Assembly: GCA_026004215.1 (NCBI GenBank)
Contig: BPIR01000004.1
Coordinates: 62,001 to 126,000, forward strand
DNA from: Candidatus Binatia bacterium
GTDB lineage: Bacteria; Desulfobacterota; Binatia; HRBIN30
Length of the DNA stretch: 64,000 nucleotides
Direction of reading: 5' to 3'
Below, one piece after another: positions 9,967-19,720 of this stretch. The notes under the pieces are model-generated. The model was not told where the DNA came from. It made no database searches and worked only from the letters and a program-made list of their open reading frames with translations. Position 1 is the stretch's first letter. Each line of letters opens with the position of its first letter. The position numbers and the translations under genes are program-made.

Positions 9967-10794
9967 GTGCGCGAGGAGTGTTTTCTTTGCAAAGGACTGG
10001 GGAGCGTGTTTTGCCCAAACTGTGGAGGCACCGGCATGGTACCGTGCCGCAAGTGCAGGCGTCGTTGGCGCTGCCCTGAGCGAGTGTGTGACGGCTCGGG
10101 CTTTGCCCGGTGCATGAGTTGTTACGGCACGGGCTGGACCTACGACGGTGAGGACTGCCCCGGCTGCTCCGGTTCGGGGCGCGAGCCGTGCGCAGCGTGC
10201 CGGGGCTGGAAGGCTCCCAGGTGTGCGGCGTGCAACGATTTCGAATTCGTTCGCTGTCCCCGCTGTCGCGGTAGAGTGTACGAACTGTGCGAGGTCTGCC
10301 GGGGGCGCTCGGCCGCGGCGCATTCCGCTTCGGGGCGCAATCAGCGTGGCCGCGTGAGCCCGAATGTCCTGGAAGAAGACGAGGAGGATTGGGCGGAAGA
10401 CGACGAGTGGGTTGAGTGGGAAGAGGAGGAAGAGGACGAAGACGACGAAGACGAGTTTTTGAACCTCGGAGAGGATGCCGATCCCTTCGAAGAGGAAGAG
10501 AAGGAGCGGGAGTTTTACGAGCAGAACGTCGAAGGCAGCGTGGCGCAGGTGCGAAAGCCAGAGGAACAGGGCTCGCAGAGTTCTGCTGGCGTGACTCAAC
10601 AAATGGCCGAAGGTGGCTTTTCACGAACCACCTCTTTGTGGGAAGGAGATGCCGTATCACCTGGCTCCAGCCCAGGTACCGGCGAGGTGCCTGCGTTCGA
10701 GGATCATTCGCCGGCACGCCCCTCGACCGAGGAGCCCGTAAACGGGGCGCGAGATCGCGATCCGAGTGCGGGCCGAGACCGCTCGAGCGCGTAA
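9967..10794 (+). CDS. Cysteine-rich DnaJ-type zinc-finger protein with acidic tail
   Basis: A 275-aa protein starting at GTG 9967. The first about 115 residues contain at least eight CxxC pairs, many of the CxxCxGxG type seen in the central zinc domain of DnaJ (CFLCKGLG, CPNCGGTG, CMSCYGTG, CPGCSGSG, CPRCRG). There is no J domain, no HPD motif and no DnaJ C-terminal substrate domain. Residues about 135-185 are a very acidic block of Glu/Asp with Trp (EDWAEDDEWVEWEEEEE), followed by a disordered Ser/Pro/Glu-rich tail. It is likely cytoplasmic. Zinc binding is well supported by sequence; a protein-holding or assembly role is inference. Confidence 0.7.
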   Translation: MREECFLCKGLGSVFCPNCGGTGMVPCRKCRRRWRCPERVCDGSGFARCMSCYGTGWTYDGEDCPGCSGSGREPCAACRGWKAPRCAACNDFEFVRCPRCRGRVYELCEVCRGRSAAAHSASGRNQRGRVSPNVLEEDEEDWAEDDEWVEWEEEEEDEDDEDEFLNLGEDADPFEEEEKEREFYEQNVEGSVAQVRKPEEQGSQSSAGVTQQMAEGGFSRTTSLWEGDAVSPGSSPGTGEVPAFEDHSPARPSTEEPVNGARDRDPSAGRDRSSA

Positions 10795-11889
10795 GCGCTC
10801 GGCGAAGGGATTTGAGGGTTAACCACTGGCGGGGGTGGCGGAACCTTTTCTGCTGAGCGCGGAAGATTGGCTGCGAAAATACTTCTCGTGCCGCAAGAGA
10901 ACCGTGATCGGGTCGGAGGCATACTGGTCGCTTCCTCGCATAGCGATGGAAAGAGCGCCTCCTCGAGGTCGAGGAGCGAAGAGTAGCAAGGGTGACAACG
11001 GGAGACCTGCTCCTTGCCCGGCTTCATAGACCCGAGTCGCACGCGGCCTTCGGCGAAACCGCGCCGAGCGAGGGTCGAGCGCGCCGCTGCAGATTTTCCA
11101 CGAGAACGTGACCAAGCATCGAAGTCGCGCGATGGTGTCTCGGGCCGCAAGGCGTTGGTCCGATGGTACACGTTTCGGAACTCGGTGCGAGGCTAAAATC
11201 TATCTCCGGTCGGGATGCATGTCTGGGTGGGGCATGGCTGACCAGGTTGCAAACCGCATGACAACGCAAGCACCGGCATGCAAGCCGGCTTGGCCGCATG
11301 GGAGCTCGAGCCGCCCCGTTACCGAACTGTACGGAAGCTCCACGCTGCGCTGGCGCCGCGAAGCGGCGTGCCACCCGAGCTTAAAGCCCGCTTCGGGTGG
11401 CGGTAAGCTTTTTAGATTTCTGTCCTTGCCGTGTCGGCGGTTCCTACCTCGCCGCAACTTTGCCGCAGGAAGCGCGATCCCTCGAAAACCGACACCGTTT
11501 GCGATCTTGCCTGCCCGCCTCTCGGACACAAAACGCCGACACTGCCTTTGCTCTTTCAGCGATACCCCACGTTTGCGCCGCACGGGCCGAGCCACAGCCG
11601 GTTGACCGGCGTAACAGTCCCGTTGTAAAGGCGCGCCGTCGGAATTTCGACTTCGGGCGTCACAAACGGGAGGGCAACGCCAATGGCCGCAGATGCCCAA
11701 GGGCAAAGTGGGGAACTTGGCTGGGCCCGCAAGCAGCATTGGCCGGTGGGCATCACCGATTCAGGGTCACAATCCCGCGGAAGATGCCATCGCGTTTCGG
11801 CGCAATCGCTGTTTGCCCCCTGGAGTCGGCAAGGTCGTTTCGAAGGAGGCACGCAAATCGACAGTCCCGTCTTCCGCAAGGGGACTTTT
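10795..11889. other. Gene-poor stretch with structured segment
   Basis: No convincing coding sequence is seen on either strand: the open frames here have irregular composition, no ribosome sites and no recognisable families. The only visible structure is a pair of perfect hairpins, CGCCGC-GAA-GCGGCG at 11354-11368 and CCACCCGA...TCGGGTGG at 11371-11400, with five T at 11409-11413. I recognised no known riboswitch, RNase P, tmRNA or SRP RNA consensus. Confidence 0.4.
11354..11413 (+). terminator. Tandem hairpins followed by a short T tract
   Basis: Two perfect GC-rich stems (6 bp with a GAA triloop; 8 bp with a 14-base loop) lie two bases apart. A run of five T begins about 8 bases after the second stem. 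This could be the 3' end of an unannotated small RNA or a terminator. The T tract is not immediately adjacent, so the call is weak. Confidence 0.3.
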
Positions 11890-14800
11890 GTGCGAGGTTT
11901 CCGGAAGAGTGTCGCGCTTCTCTGCAGTGCCTTGGCGCTCGTGTTGTGCGGGTTGGTAGGGGTGGCGGTGTGCTCTGAACGTTGCAACTTTGTGGACATC
12001 GCCGCCGGTGCGGATTACACTTGTGCGCTTCGCAGCGATGGCACGGTTGAATGCTGGGGCGGTAACCCGGAGGCTCGATCGAGTCCACCAGCGGGAACGT
12101 TTTCGAAGCTCAGCGTGGGGTCGGGCCACGCCTGCGGGATTCGAACCGACGGCACGGTCGCGTGTTGGGGTGACAATCAGTACGGGCAGTCGAGTCCGCC
12201 CCCGGGCACGTTTTCTCAGGTCAGCGTGAGGTCGGGCCACGCCTGTGGGATTCGAACCGACGGCACGGTGGCTTGTTGGGGTGACAATCAGTACGGGCAG
12301 TCGAGCCCGCTCCCGGGTACATTTGCTCAGGTCAGCGTGGGTGGCCAGCACACCTGCGGGGTGAGGACCGACGGCGGTATAGCATGTTGGGGCTCGAACT
12401 TTTTGGGGCAGTCGAGTCCGCCCCCGGGTACGTTTGCTCAAGTGGTCGCCAGTAATTGGTCTACCTGTGCGATCAGGAGCGACGGGACGGCGGCATGTTG
12501 GGGTTCTTCGGTTGCGCCCCCTCCCGGGGCATTCTCCGCGCTCTTCCCTGGCGACTGGTACGTTTGCGGGGTTAGGACCGACGGCACGATCTCGTGTTCG
12601 GGAAACGACCCTTGGGGTCGTTCAACTCCGCCCCATGGGGCGTTCTCGAAGGTGAGCATGGGGGGTTCGCTTCTTGCGGTGTCAGGTTGGACGGTACAGT
12701 CGCTTGCTGGGGCGACGGCCGCTGGGGCCAACTGAGTGCTCCTCCGGGAGCATTCTCTAAGGTGACTGTGGGCGCATTTCATGCCTGCGGGCTCAGGCCG
12801 AATGGCACAGCGGAGTGCTGGGGATCGTTTTACAGCTCGCACAACGAGTTGAATCCGCCCGAGGGGACATTTGATCAGGTGACTGCGGGACTATTTCACA
12901 ACTGTGGAGTCAGAACCGATGGCACAGTCGCCTGTTGGGGGGCGAACTACTCGGGCCAGTCGAGTCCTCCCCCGGGAACTTTTTCCCAAGTCAGTTCGGG
13001 TTGGTTTCACACCTGCGGGGTCAGGCGGGATGGGACGGTAGCCTGCTGGGGTCTGAACGACTTTGGCCAATCGAGCCCACGCGCGGGAGTGTTCACGCAG
13101 GTGAGTGCCGGGTTCGATGAGAGTTGCGGTATCATGAGCGACGAAACGCTCGTGTGTTGGGGCGCCCACGCCCATGAGTTTCCAGGACGATTTTCTCAAG
13201 TCAGCGTGGGAGGCCTTCACACATGTGCGCTCACGAGGGATCGGACCGTGCAATGCTGGGGTCAAAGTTTGTACGGCGAGTCCGAGTTGCTGTCGGGACG
13301 TTCACTCAGGTGAGTGCCGGTGGGCAGCACGCCTGCGGACTTCGCAGCGATGGCGCGGTCGAATGCTGGGGTTCCGACGAGTATGGCCAAGCGAGTCCGC
13401 CGGCAGGCACGTTCTCGCAGGTGAGCGCGGGTGCGGGTCACACGTGCGGCGTTCGTGGCGATGGGAGCCTTGAATGCTGGGGTAACAACGATTTCGGGCA
13501 AGCCAGCCCACCTCGGGTTGTATTCCGGCAAGTGAGCGCGGGGGTTGCACATAGCTGTGGCGTGCGGACTGACGGAACGGTGGCATGCTGGGGCGGCGGC
13601 AGATTACAGGTCCCCACCCCCGGCGTATGCGATTCTTCCAGCCCTACGGCCACCCTGACTCTAACGCCCGCCACACCTTCGCCAGTGCCGACGGTGACGC
13701 CCAGCGCCACTTCGAGCCGCGTGTTCACCGCCACGCTAACAGCGACTCCCACGCCGTCCCCGTCGCTCACGGCGAGACCGAGTGCGACTTCGACACACAC
13801 GCCCACGCCCACAGAACGCCCTTCGCCCACGGCGATACCGACACGAACTCGCACGCCCACCTTGACCCGAACGCCGACGCCCACGCTGAGTCCGACGATT
13901 ACGCCTCTTAGTAGGCCGCTGCCCTCGCCCGTCCTCCGCTATCCAGCGAACCAAAGCCAGGGTGTTGCCTCGGCGCCCGTTTTTTCCTGGTCGAGCGTTA
14001 CCGGAGCAGACCGATACTGGGTGCTGGTTGCCGAATCCGAGGCGGCTTTGCCGCGCGATCCTTCCGTAAGGAGCTGTCCGGGGTGCCTGATAAGTTGCGT
14101 CGTTGAGTCGACGAGTCACACTGCCGGGGGGCAGGTGTACCCAAGGGCGAAGTGCGCGACTGGGCCCCGAGCGCACGTACTTCTGGCAGGTGCAAGCCTT
14201 GGATACGTCGGTTTTCCCGACCCGCGAAAGCGGTTTCTCGGAGCGTTGGCGCTTTCGCACGCAGGCGGTCGCCGCCGAACCCACGTGGGCGCTCGTTATC
14301 ACTGGGGAAGAGGGAGGGAACATCGGTAGGCAGACAGTCAGCCTCCCGTTCCAGATTCGCGTGCGCCTAGTGGACGGGAGCGGGGCTCCACAGAATTGGA
14401 GCGGGCAGGTGACGCTCCGAGCGACCACTGGGAGCGTTTCCCCCAGGGCCATAAGCCTGGTGGCCGGCTCGGGCAGCGCCACGATTACTTTGAACACCCC
14501 AGGAAGGGGAGTACGGATCGTCGCCCAGGGCGCAGGCCTAACTGGCGAAAGTGCTCCTTTCGACGTTCAGGTGCCCGAAACGTGTCGTCCCGCAACGCTG
14601 ACGGGCACAGTGAAGAGGGGAGGTTTGGACCCCTTCGTCGCAACACTGGTTTTGGTGGAGCAGGGCACGGGTGAGGTCCAGGAATTCCCCGTTTGGGGAG
14701 GCAGTTTCGAAATCTCGGTGCCAGCAGGAGATTATCGCGTGCGCGCTCGGACAGATGAGGATCGCGGCGAAAGCGACGAGGGTCGGATTCAGCTATCGTG

Positions 14801-17800
14801 CGCGGGCACCGCGAGGGTGGACTTCAACGTCCGCTCGCCCTGTAACCCTCTAGGACTTACGCCGGTACTGCTCGTGCCAGGAATCCCGGGTTCCACGAAA
14901 AGGAACTGGGCGGGATCGTTGGTTCCCTACATTTCCGGAACCGGAGTCCGACCCGAGGAACTCTCTCTTTTCGACAGCAGTGCGACCGGCGGCGGATGGG
15001 CGCGACTGAAGGAAGTCCTGAAAGAGAAAGGCTATCAGGAAGGGTGCACCCTTTTTGAGGCGCCCTATGACTGGCGCTTGCATATTCAGGATTCGGTAAC
15101 TCGTTTCCTCGCACCAAAGATCGCTGAGGCGCGCGAAAAGGCAGGTGCACCCAAGGTTGACATCGTAGCGCACAGTATGGGTGGGTTGCTGGCTCGCTAC
15201 TATATTCAATCGAGGCGCAGCGACGACCATGTGGACGTTGCGCGGCTAATACTAGTGGGCACGCCTAACCGAGGAAGCGCATACGCTTACTTCCTCGTCG
15301 AGGCGGGTGATACGCTGATGGCCGACGCGGTCCGTGCGTGGTTGAAGCAGGATGCGACCGAGATGGTGGGTGGCTACACTATGCTCGCGGTCGTCAACCT
15401 GGGGGCTGATTTGAACGGGGCGAACCCCGTAAAAAAGGCGCTGTTGGAGCTCGGGCGCCAGGTGGTAGAAAGGAAAACCTGCAGCCTGTTCCCACCCGCC
15501 CTTTCGGCATGCACGGCGGTGACGACAGCGATAACCCTAGAAAGGCTAAGAGCTGCGGTTGCCGAGTACACGCTCAGCGTGTTGTCTTTACCACAACTCA
15601 TGCCGGATGTGCCCTTCCTTCTCAAGGGGGGCTCCTTTGTAAGCCCGTCTTTCTGGCGTAATGGTTGGCTTGAGTTCTTGAACGGCTCCAGATTTAACTT
15701 GTTCCGCCTCGGTGCGTGGGACGACCCGAAGGCGGTGGTGCGGACCCGCGTGCTCAGCGGAACCGGCAAGAATACCCTAGATACAATCGGGGTAAGGGAT
15801 TGCCTGTATTGGAAATGCCCGCCAGGATGGTATCCCGATGGTCAGCCATATGTCTCTCTGGATTTCCAAGGGGTCGACGGGGACGGCACGGTCACCAGCC
15901 TTGGAGGGTTGATACCAACCCCTGCCCGGCCAACCTACGGCGGCGCCCGGACGGAGGATCACACCAAGCTTGTGGCGCAGTATGCGCAGGACATTGCAAA
16001 TCTTCTGCAGCCGAGTGGCAGGGATACACGGGCCGTTCGGCGCGAGGCTGCTTCCCCGCCCGACGAAGAAGTCACTACTTCGCGCTTGAGCATTGCCTTT
16101 TTCGGAAGCGTTGCACCCTTGCTGGTGGCGCCAGACGGCTCAAGAGTCGGCATCTCCTCGGGAGAGAGCTTCAACGAAATCCCGGGAGCTTCGCTGAACT
16201 TCGACTCTGAGGGAGGAAGTTTGGTCATCTCGAATCCGCGCCTTGGGACCTACCAGCTTCAATTTACCGGCCCCGATGCCATCGACCTCCGCCTAATAGT
16301 CACTTACGAACGGCCCGATGGACCGCCGGAGATCCCTTTCTTCCACGGCGCGCACGACGGGGAGGGCTCAGAGACCACGCTCTCGCTCGTAGTGGACAAT
16401 GGCTCGGAGCCGCCTGTCCGATTGGAGAGCGGCGTACCTCCGGTGGCCGGGTTGCGCTCAAGCCCGACCTCCGGGCCGACGCCACAGGTAGTGCTTCGTT
16501 GGGAACCGGCGCCGGGCGCCGTACAATACCGCATCTACGGGAAGGACGCTGGCGATGCCAACTTTGACTACATTGGGATAACGGAGCAGCCAGAGTTCGC
16601 GATCAGAGAGCACTGGCGCGACAACGACTCGAGTCCCCGTCGATTATACGCGGTTGTTGCCGTGGATGCCTCTGGCCAGCGAAGTGGGTTCAGTGAGTTT
16701 ATGAGCAATGACGATGAAGACCACGATGGAATCGAAGACTTCCTGGAGGTGGGTTATGGGTGCTCATCCCGAGCCGAAGACACCGACCAGGATGGCCTCC
16801 CTGACCTAATCGAGTTTCGCTACGGCCTGGATTGCGGGGCATCGAACTCGGACGGCGACGAATATGATGATCGCACGGAATTGCTCAAAGGCTCGGATCC
16901 AACCGACCCGTCGTCCACTCCTGTCAGTTCCACGCAGATACCGACCGAGACCTTCGGCGAAACCTCCACAGCCACACCGACACCAACCTCAACAGCAACG
17001 CTGTCGGTCACACCATCGCAGACACCGTCGCCGACCGCCACTTATACCACGACTCCGTCGGGCACCTTTACCGCGTCCAGCACCGCTACAACCATAACCT
17101 CGCCTACCCCCGCCCTGACCTTCACCCCTGTTCCTACTGCCACCATGACTGCGACTCGTACTGTCGCGCCGACCCTAACTCTCACGCTGAGTCCGACGCT
17201 GACCCTGACGCCAACTCTGACTCCGACTACTGGCCTGGGCTGTACCCCGCGCCCGACACCGGCGACAGGCCCGGCGGTGTTCATCTCAGATACCGTCGGC
17301 GCCTGCAGCACCGGCTTCGGAGAGGTGGAGGTTCGCCTTCGAACCGGCGCGTTCCTGGTGGCAGGGACGCAAAATGAGATCGTGCCCGACTCCTACTCTC
17401 GTCTTGTCGCTGGTCCGGACGGGCGGCCGGATTGTACCGTGAATCCGGCAATCAACAAGGAGGCGGCCCGCTTTGTCTTTCAGCCCCCAGGGTGTGACGA
17501 AGGCCACTGTGCCCGCGTCCAAGCCCTGGTGTACAGCGCGTTCAATGTCGACCCGATCCCCGACGGCAGTTGGCTTTACAGGTGCCGTCTGCGCGTGAGC
17601 GGGCCGCAGTCACACGTAGAAGTTGCCCACGTGCGGTTATCCAATCCCGCTGGTGAACTCGTGCCGGATGTTGCCTCTCGCGGCGGCACAGTATGCTGCG
17701 GCAGCCTCTGCGCGGGTGATTGTGACCAATCACGCGCGGTGACCATCGAGGAGCTCGTAACCATGGTCAACATTGCCCTCGAACTGGCGCCGGCGTCGGT

Positions 17801-17888
17801 TTGCCGCGCGGGTGATGCGAACGGCGACGGCAGCATCACGGTCGAGGAAATCATCCTGGCAGTGAATCGGGCGCTGGGCGGATGCTAG
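11890..17888 (+). pseudogene. Giant exported RCC1-repeat/lipase/cohesin/dockerin protein, frameshifted
   Basis: One reading unit of about 2000 codons, spread over changing frames. It starts at GTG 11890 after AAGGGGA (11878-11884), with a signal peptide (ALLCSALALVLCGLVGVAV). Order: about 15 RCC1-type repeats (11980-13625), a Thr/Pro linker (13640-13915), an FN3-like and an Ig-like domain (13920-14575), a CNA-B/carboxypeptidase-regulatory-like beta domain (14580-14840), an LCAT-like lipase domain (14850-16010; nucleophile Ser in AHSMGG at 15174, YDWR before it), an FN3 domain, a thrombospondin-3-like DxDxDG calcium segment (16700-16915), a second Thr/Pro linker, a cohesin-like domain (17270-17690) and a dockerin-like EF pair (17695-17886). 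Frame breaks: one base short in the G run 12660-12665, one short at GGG 13295-13297, one extra base between 14126 and 14165. They could be true decay or homopolymer sequencing errors. Confidence 0.8.
11980..13625 (+). repeat. Array of about 15 RCC1-like coding repeats
   Basis: Units of about 37 codons share the pattern V-S-x-G-x-x-H-x-C-G-x-R-x-D-G-T-V-x-C-W-G, then a variable part and PPPGTF. Two cysteines per unit are kept in nearly every copy. Neighbouring units near 12125-12320 are almost identical at DNA level, suggesting recent duplication. Two of the three frame breaks of the gene fall inside this array, both in G runs. Confidence 0.85.
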
Positions 17889-18516
17889 AGCCGTGCTCTG
17901 GCTCGTCGAGCGGGGGGCTTTTCCAGAGTCCGTAGGGGGAACGGATGCAAGTGCCGGGAACGCCCTCAACGCTTGTCAAAGAATGATCTGCCTGTTTGGG
18001 GCCTGGCACTGCGAACGTCGGCGTTGGACGCTGCCCCCGTTAGAATCGAGCGCGGCACTTCTAGTTGCGGTGTGCGCTTAAGGAGACGCTCGGTGTGTAT
18101 GGCCATGTGGCCACATGCGCGCTTGGCTCGAGAGTGGTTCGCTACTCTGAGGTCTTGTGTTCTTTCCAGCGGGCTGCATGTCCGGTCGTAGAAGTCGTTG
18201 GGGCGTGAGCGCGACCCATTGCGGAGAGCGGTGGAGGGACCTGGCGATGGAACATCCGGGCACCCTGGGGGAACTGTACCCGCCGAGGCGAGAAAAGACC
18301 CCGCTTTGGTTGCCCCCTGTGATGTTGAAGCTCTTCAGAGGTTGGGCCGAAAATACGGGCGGGAAGCCTCGCATTTCCTAGCGCCAATCCTTCTTACGCG
18401 TCACCTCTACCGCGGCCACACTACGCGAGCCACGCAGCCTGGCGCGAGCGCTTCGCGTAGGCGAAGACGCAGAAAAATAATCGACCGGATATCACACGGG
18501 TGACGCGTCGGGTCTG
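17889..18516. other. Gene-poor spacer
   Basis: Apart from the doubtful small frame at 18247-18381, nothing recognisable is present. A short perfect stem, CTTCGC-GTAG-GCGAAG, lies near 18450-18468 without a T tract. Codon patterns do not support a larger gene. Confidence 0.35.
18247..18381 (+). CDS. Possible 44-residue peptide
   Basis: ATG 18247 has a strong GGAGGGA site 7 bases upstream and opens a 44-codon frame beginning MEHPGTLGELYPPRREK, moderately proline-rich with PLWLPPVMLKLF in the middle. No family is recognised and it stands alone in a gene-poor stretch. The good ribosome site is the only positive evidence. Confidence 0.25.
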   Translation: MEHPGTLGELYPPRREKTPLWLPPVMLKLFRGWAENTGGKPRIS

Positions 18517-18862
18517 CTAGTTGATCCGAATCGAGCGGGGCCGGTACTTCGCAGGGATCGGATCGATCGTAACAACGCGGAGAGAGAAGCCCTCACTCTC
18601 CAAGGCTGCAATCTTCGGGATCAGGTTGATCACGAAGCGTTCATCGAGTTTCCACATCGCGCCGGTGGCCGGGTCTACAATCAACAATCCGATCAGTGGA
18701 CCGATCGAGATGTTGCCGGTGGACCATCCCGCCAGACCTGCGGTTAGCGTAGCACGGGTGGGCTCGTAGCCAGCCAGCGATGCTCGCGCATCCCCAAACC
18801 AGCAACGTGGTCATCGAACTACCAACGCCGGCGATGCCCCTTATGGTGACCCCTCGTTGCAT
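18517..18862 (-). pseudogene. Remnant of a GCAS(I/T)-type lipoprotein with internal deletion
   Basis: Two frames on the minus strand make sense only when joined. From ATG 18862 (or 18814) a signal-like start ends in TTLLVWGCASI, a lipobox at Cys in VWGC. About 12 bases later the protein-like signal moves to another frame: GYEPTRATLTAGLAGW, STGNISIGPLIGLLIVDPATG, AMWKLDERFVINLIP, to a TAG at 18517. The second part is the usual C-terminus of small lipoproteins with a PEGA-like core (pattern GY..W..GN...GG.IG..VD..TGA..KL). The PEGA-like core of roughly 70 residues is absent and the frame is shifted at the junction near 18775-18785. An internal deletion explains both. Confidence 0.6.
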
Positions 18863-19375
18863 CGCTGACCCGCCAGTCCAACGGTAGACCAAAATCAACA
18901 ACAATGCGTATCGTCCACATCGACAGTGCTACGGGAGTGCCCGGTTGTCTTTGCGGGTGAACGGCCCTTCCAGGAAAAGCGCCGCTGCGGCCCGCGGGCG
19001 AGGCTCCTCCCTTCGCAATCATGACTTCGCAGCCGGTGCCGGCTGCAGGTTCAGCAGCGCCGAGTAGCTAGCAGGATGTCTGCACACGCTGCCTTCACCG
19101 TGGTTGAGGGAACGAGCGCCACCCCCGGAGGCTCGGCGTATGTGTTGGCCGGTTGCGCGGCAGCGGACACACCTCGGAAAGCGAGCGCCCACTGATCCAT
19201 GGGCGTAGTTGGAAGAGATGGTTTGCTGCGACGTGGCCGTCCGGAAGCACGCCCCAAAAGGCCACCGTTTTCTACCGTCCGGCCACAGTGCATCGAGTCG
19301 GCGGTGCAAGTCGAGCCCACACCTGTTCCAGGGCGTGCCCATAGGTGGTGAGGCGAGACGAAAAGCAGGGGGAAG
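18863..19375. other. Gene-poor spacer before tRNA-Ala
   Basis: Short open frames exist on both strands but none has a ribosome site, a recognisable domain or a consistent codon pattern. A minus-strand frame ending near 19051 (MDQWALAFRGVSAAAQ...) is mildly protein-like but unidentified. Confidence 0.3.
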
Positions 19376-19448
19376 TGGAGCTGAGCGGAGTCGAACCGCC
19401 GACCTCCTGAATGCCATTCAGGCGCTCTCCCAACTGAGCTACAGCCCC
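19376..19448 (-). tRNA. tRNA-Ala (anticodon GGC)
   Basis: On the minus strand a full cloverleaf reads from GGGGCTG at 19448 to CAGCTCC plus discriminator A at 19376. The D arm contains AGCTCAGTTGGGAGAGC, the anticodon arm CCTGA-ATGGCAT-TCAGG with GGC at 34-36, and the T arm GGCGGTTCGACTCCGC. The 73 nt end without an encoded CCA. It stands alone. Confidence 0.95.
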
Positions 19449-19645
19449 ATCGCAGCGAAATGCAGACAGGCACCGACTAGCCAAAACACAGGCTGAGGGC
19501 AACAGAAGGAAGATGCGAGGGGAAACCACGAGCGGCCGTTCTCGTTCCTAGAGAGGAGCTAGGGTCAGAGTCTGTCTCCAGACCCGAAATTGCGGCATTC
19601 GTTTGCCCTCTCACCCGGCCTGCGGCCGACCTCTCCTCAGATGCC

Positions 19646-19674
19646 GTAGGGACGACCCTTGTGGTCGCCCCTAC
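19646..19674. repeat. GTAGGG-type dispersed palindrome
   Basis: GTAGGGACGACC and GGTCGCCCCTAC form a 12-bp stem with one mismatch around CTTGT. The same arm sequence recurs at 50031-50131, about 30 kb away. It follows a CCCTCTCACCC-type stretch that also resembles sequence near 50155. This marks a dispersed palindromic repeat family. Confidence 0.7.
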
Positions 19675-19720
19675 GCAGGCACATTCGTCCATTCTTCCTT
19701 CACAAAAGCCCCCCTCCCTT

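Noticed and set aside
11108..11605. Open frame of about 165 codons in the gene-poor stretch
   Set aside because: No ribosome site, Arg/Ser/Pro-rich random composition, and no recognisable motif; it overlaps the palindromic segment.
11980..13625. Tandem repeats that could be taken for a CRISPR array
   Set aside because: Units are about 111 bases, in frame and coding, with a conserved protein pattern (RCC1); there are no fixed-length spacers and no cas genes.
18215..18300. Resemblance to an S-box (SAM-I) riboswitch core (GGTGGAGGGAC, GATGGAAC, CCGGGCACC)
   Set aside because: Spacing and the GGCAACC/GAA-type core differ, no second helix set or downstream methionine gene is visible, and the GGAGGGA is better explained as a ribosome site.
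17889..19448. Integrated element ending at tRNA-Ala
   Set aside because: No integrase, no direct repeat of the tRNA 3' end and no mobility gene is visible; only gene decay can be supported.
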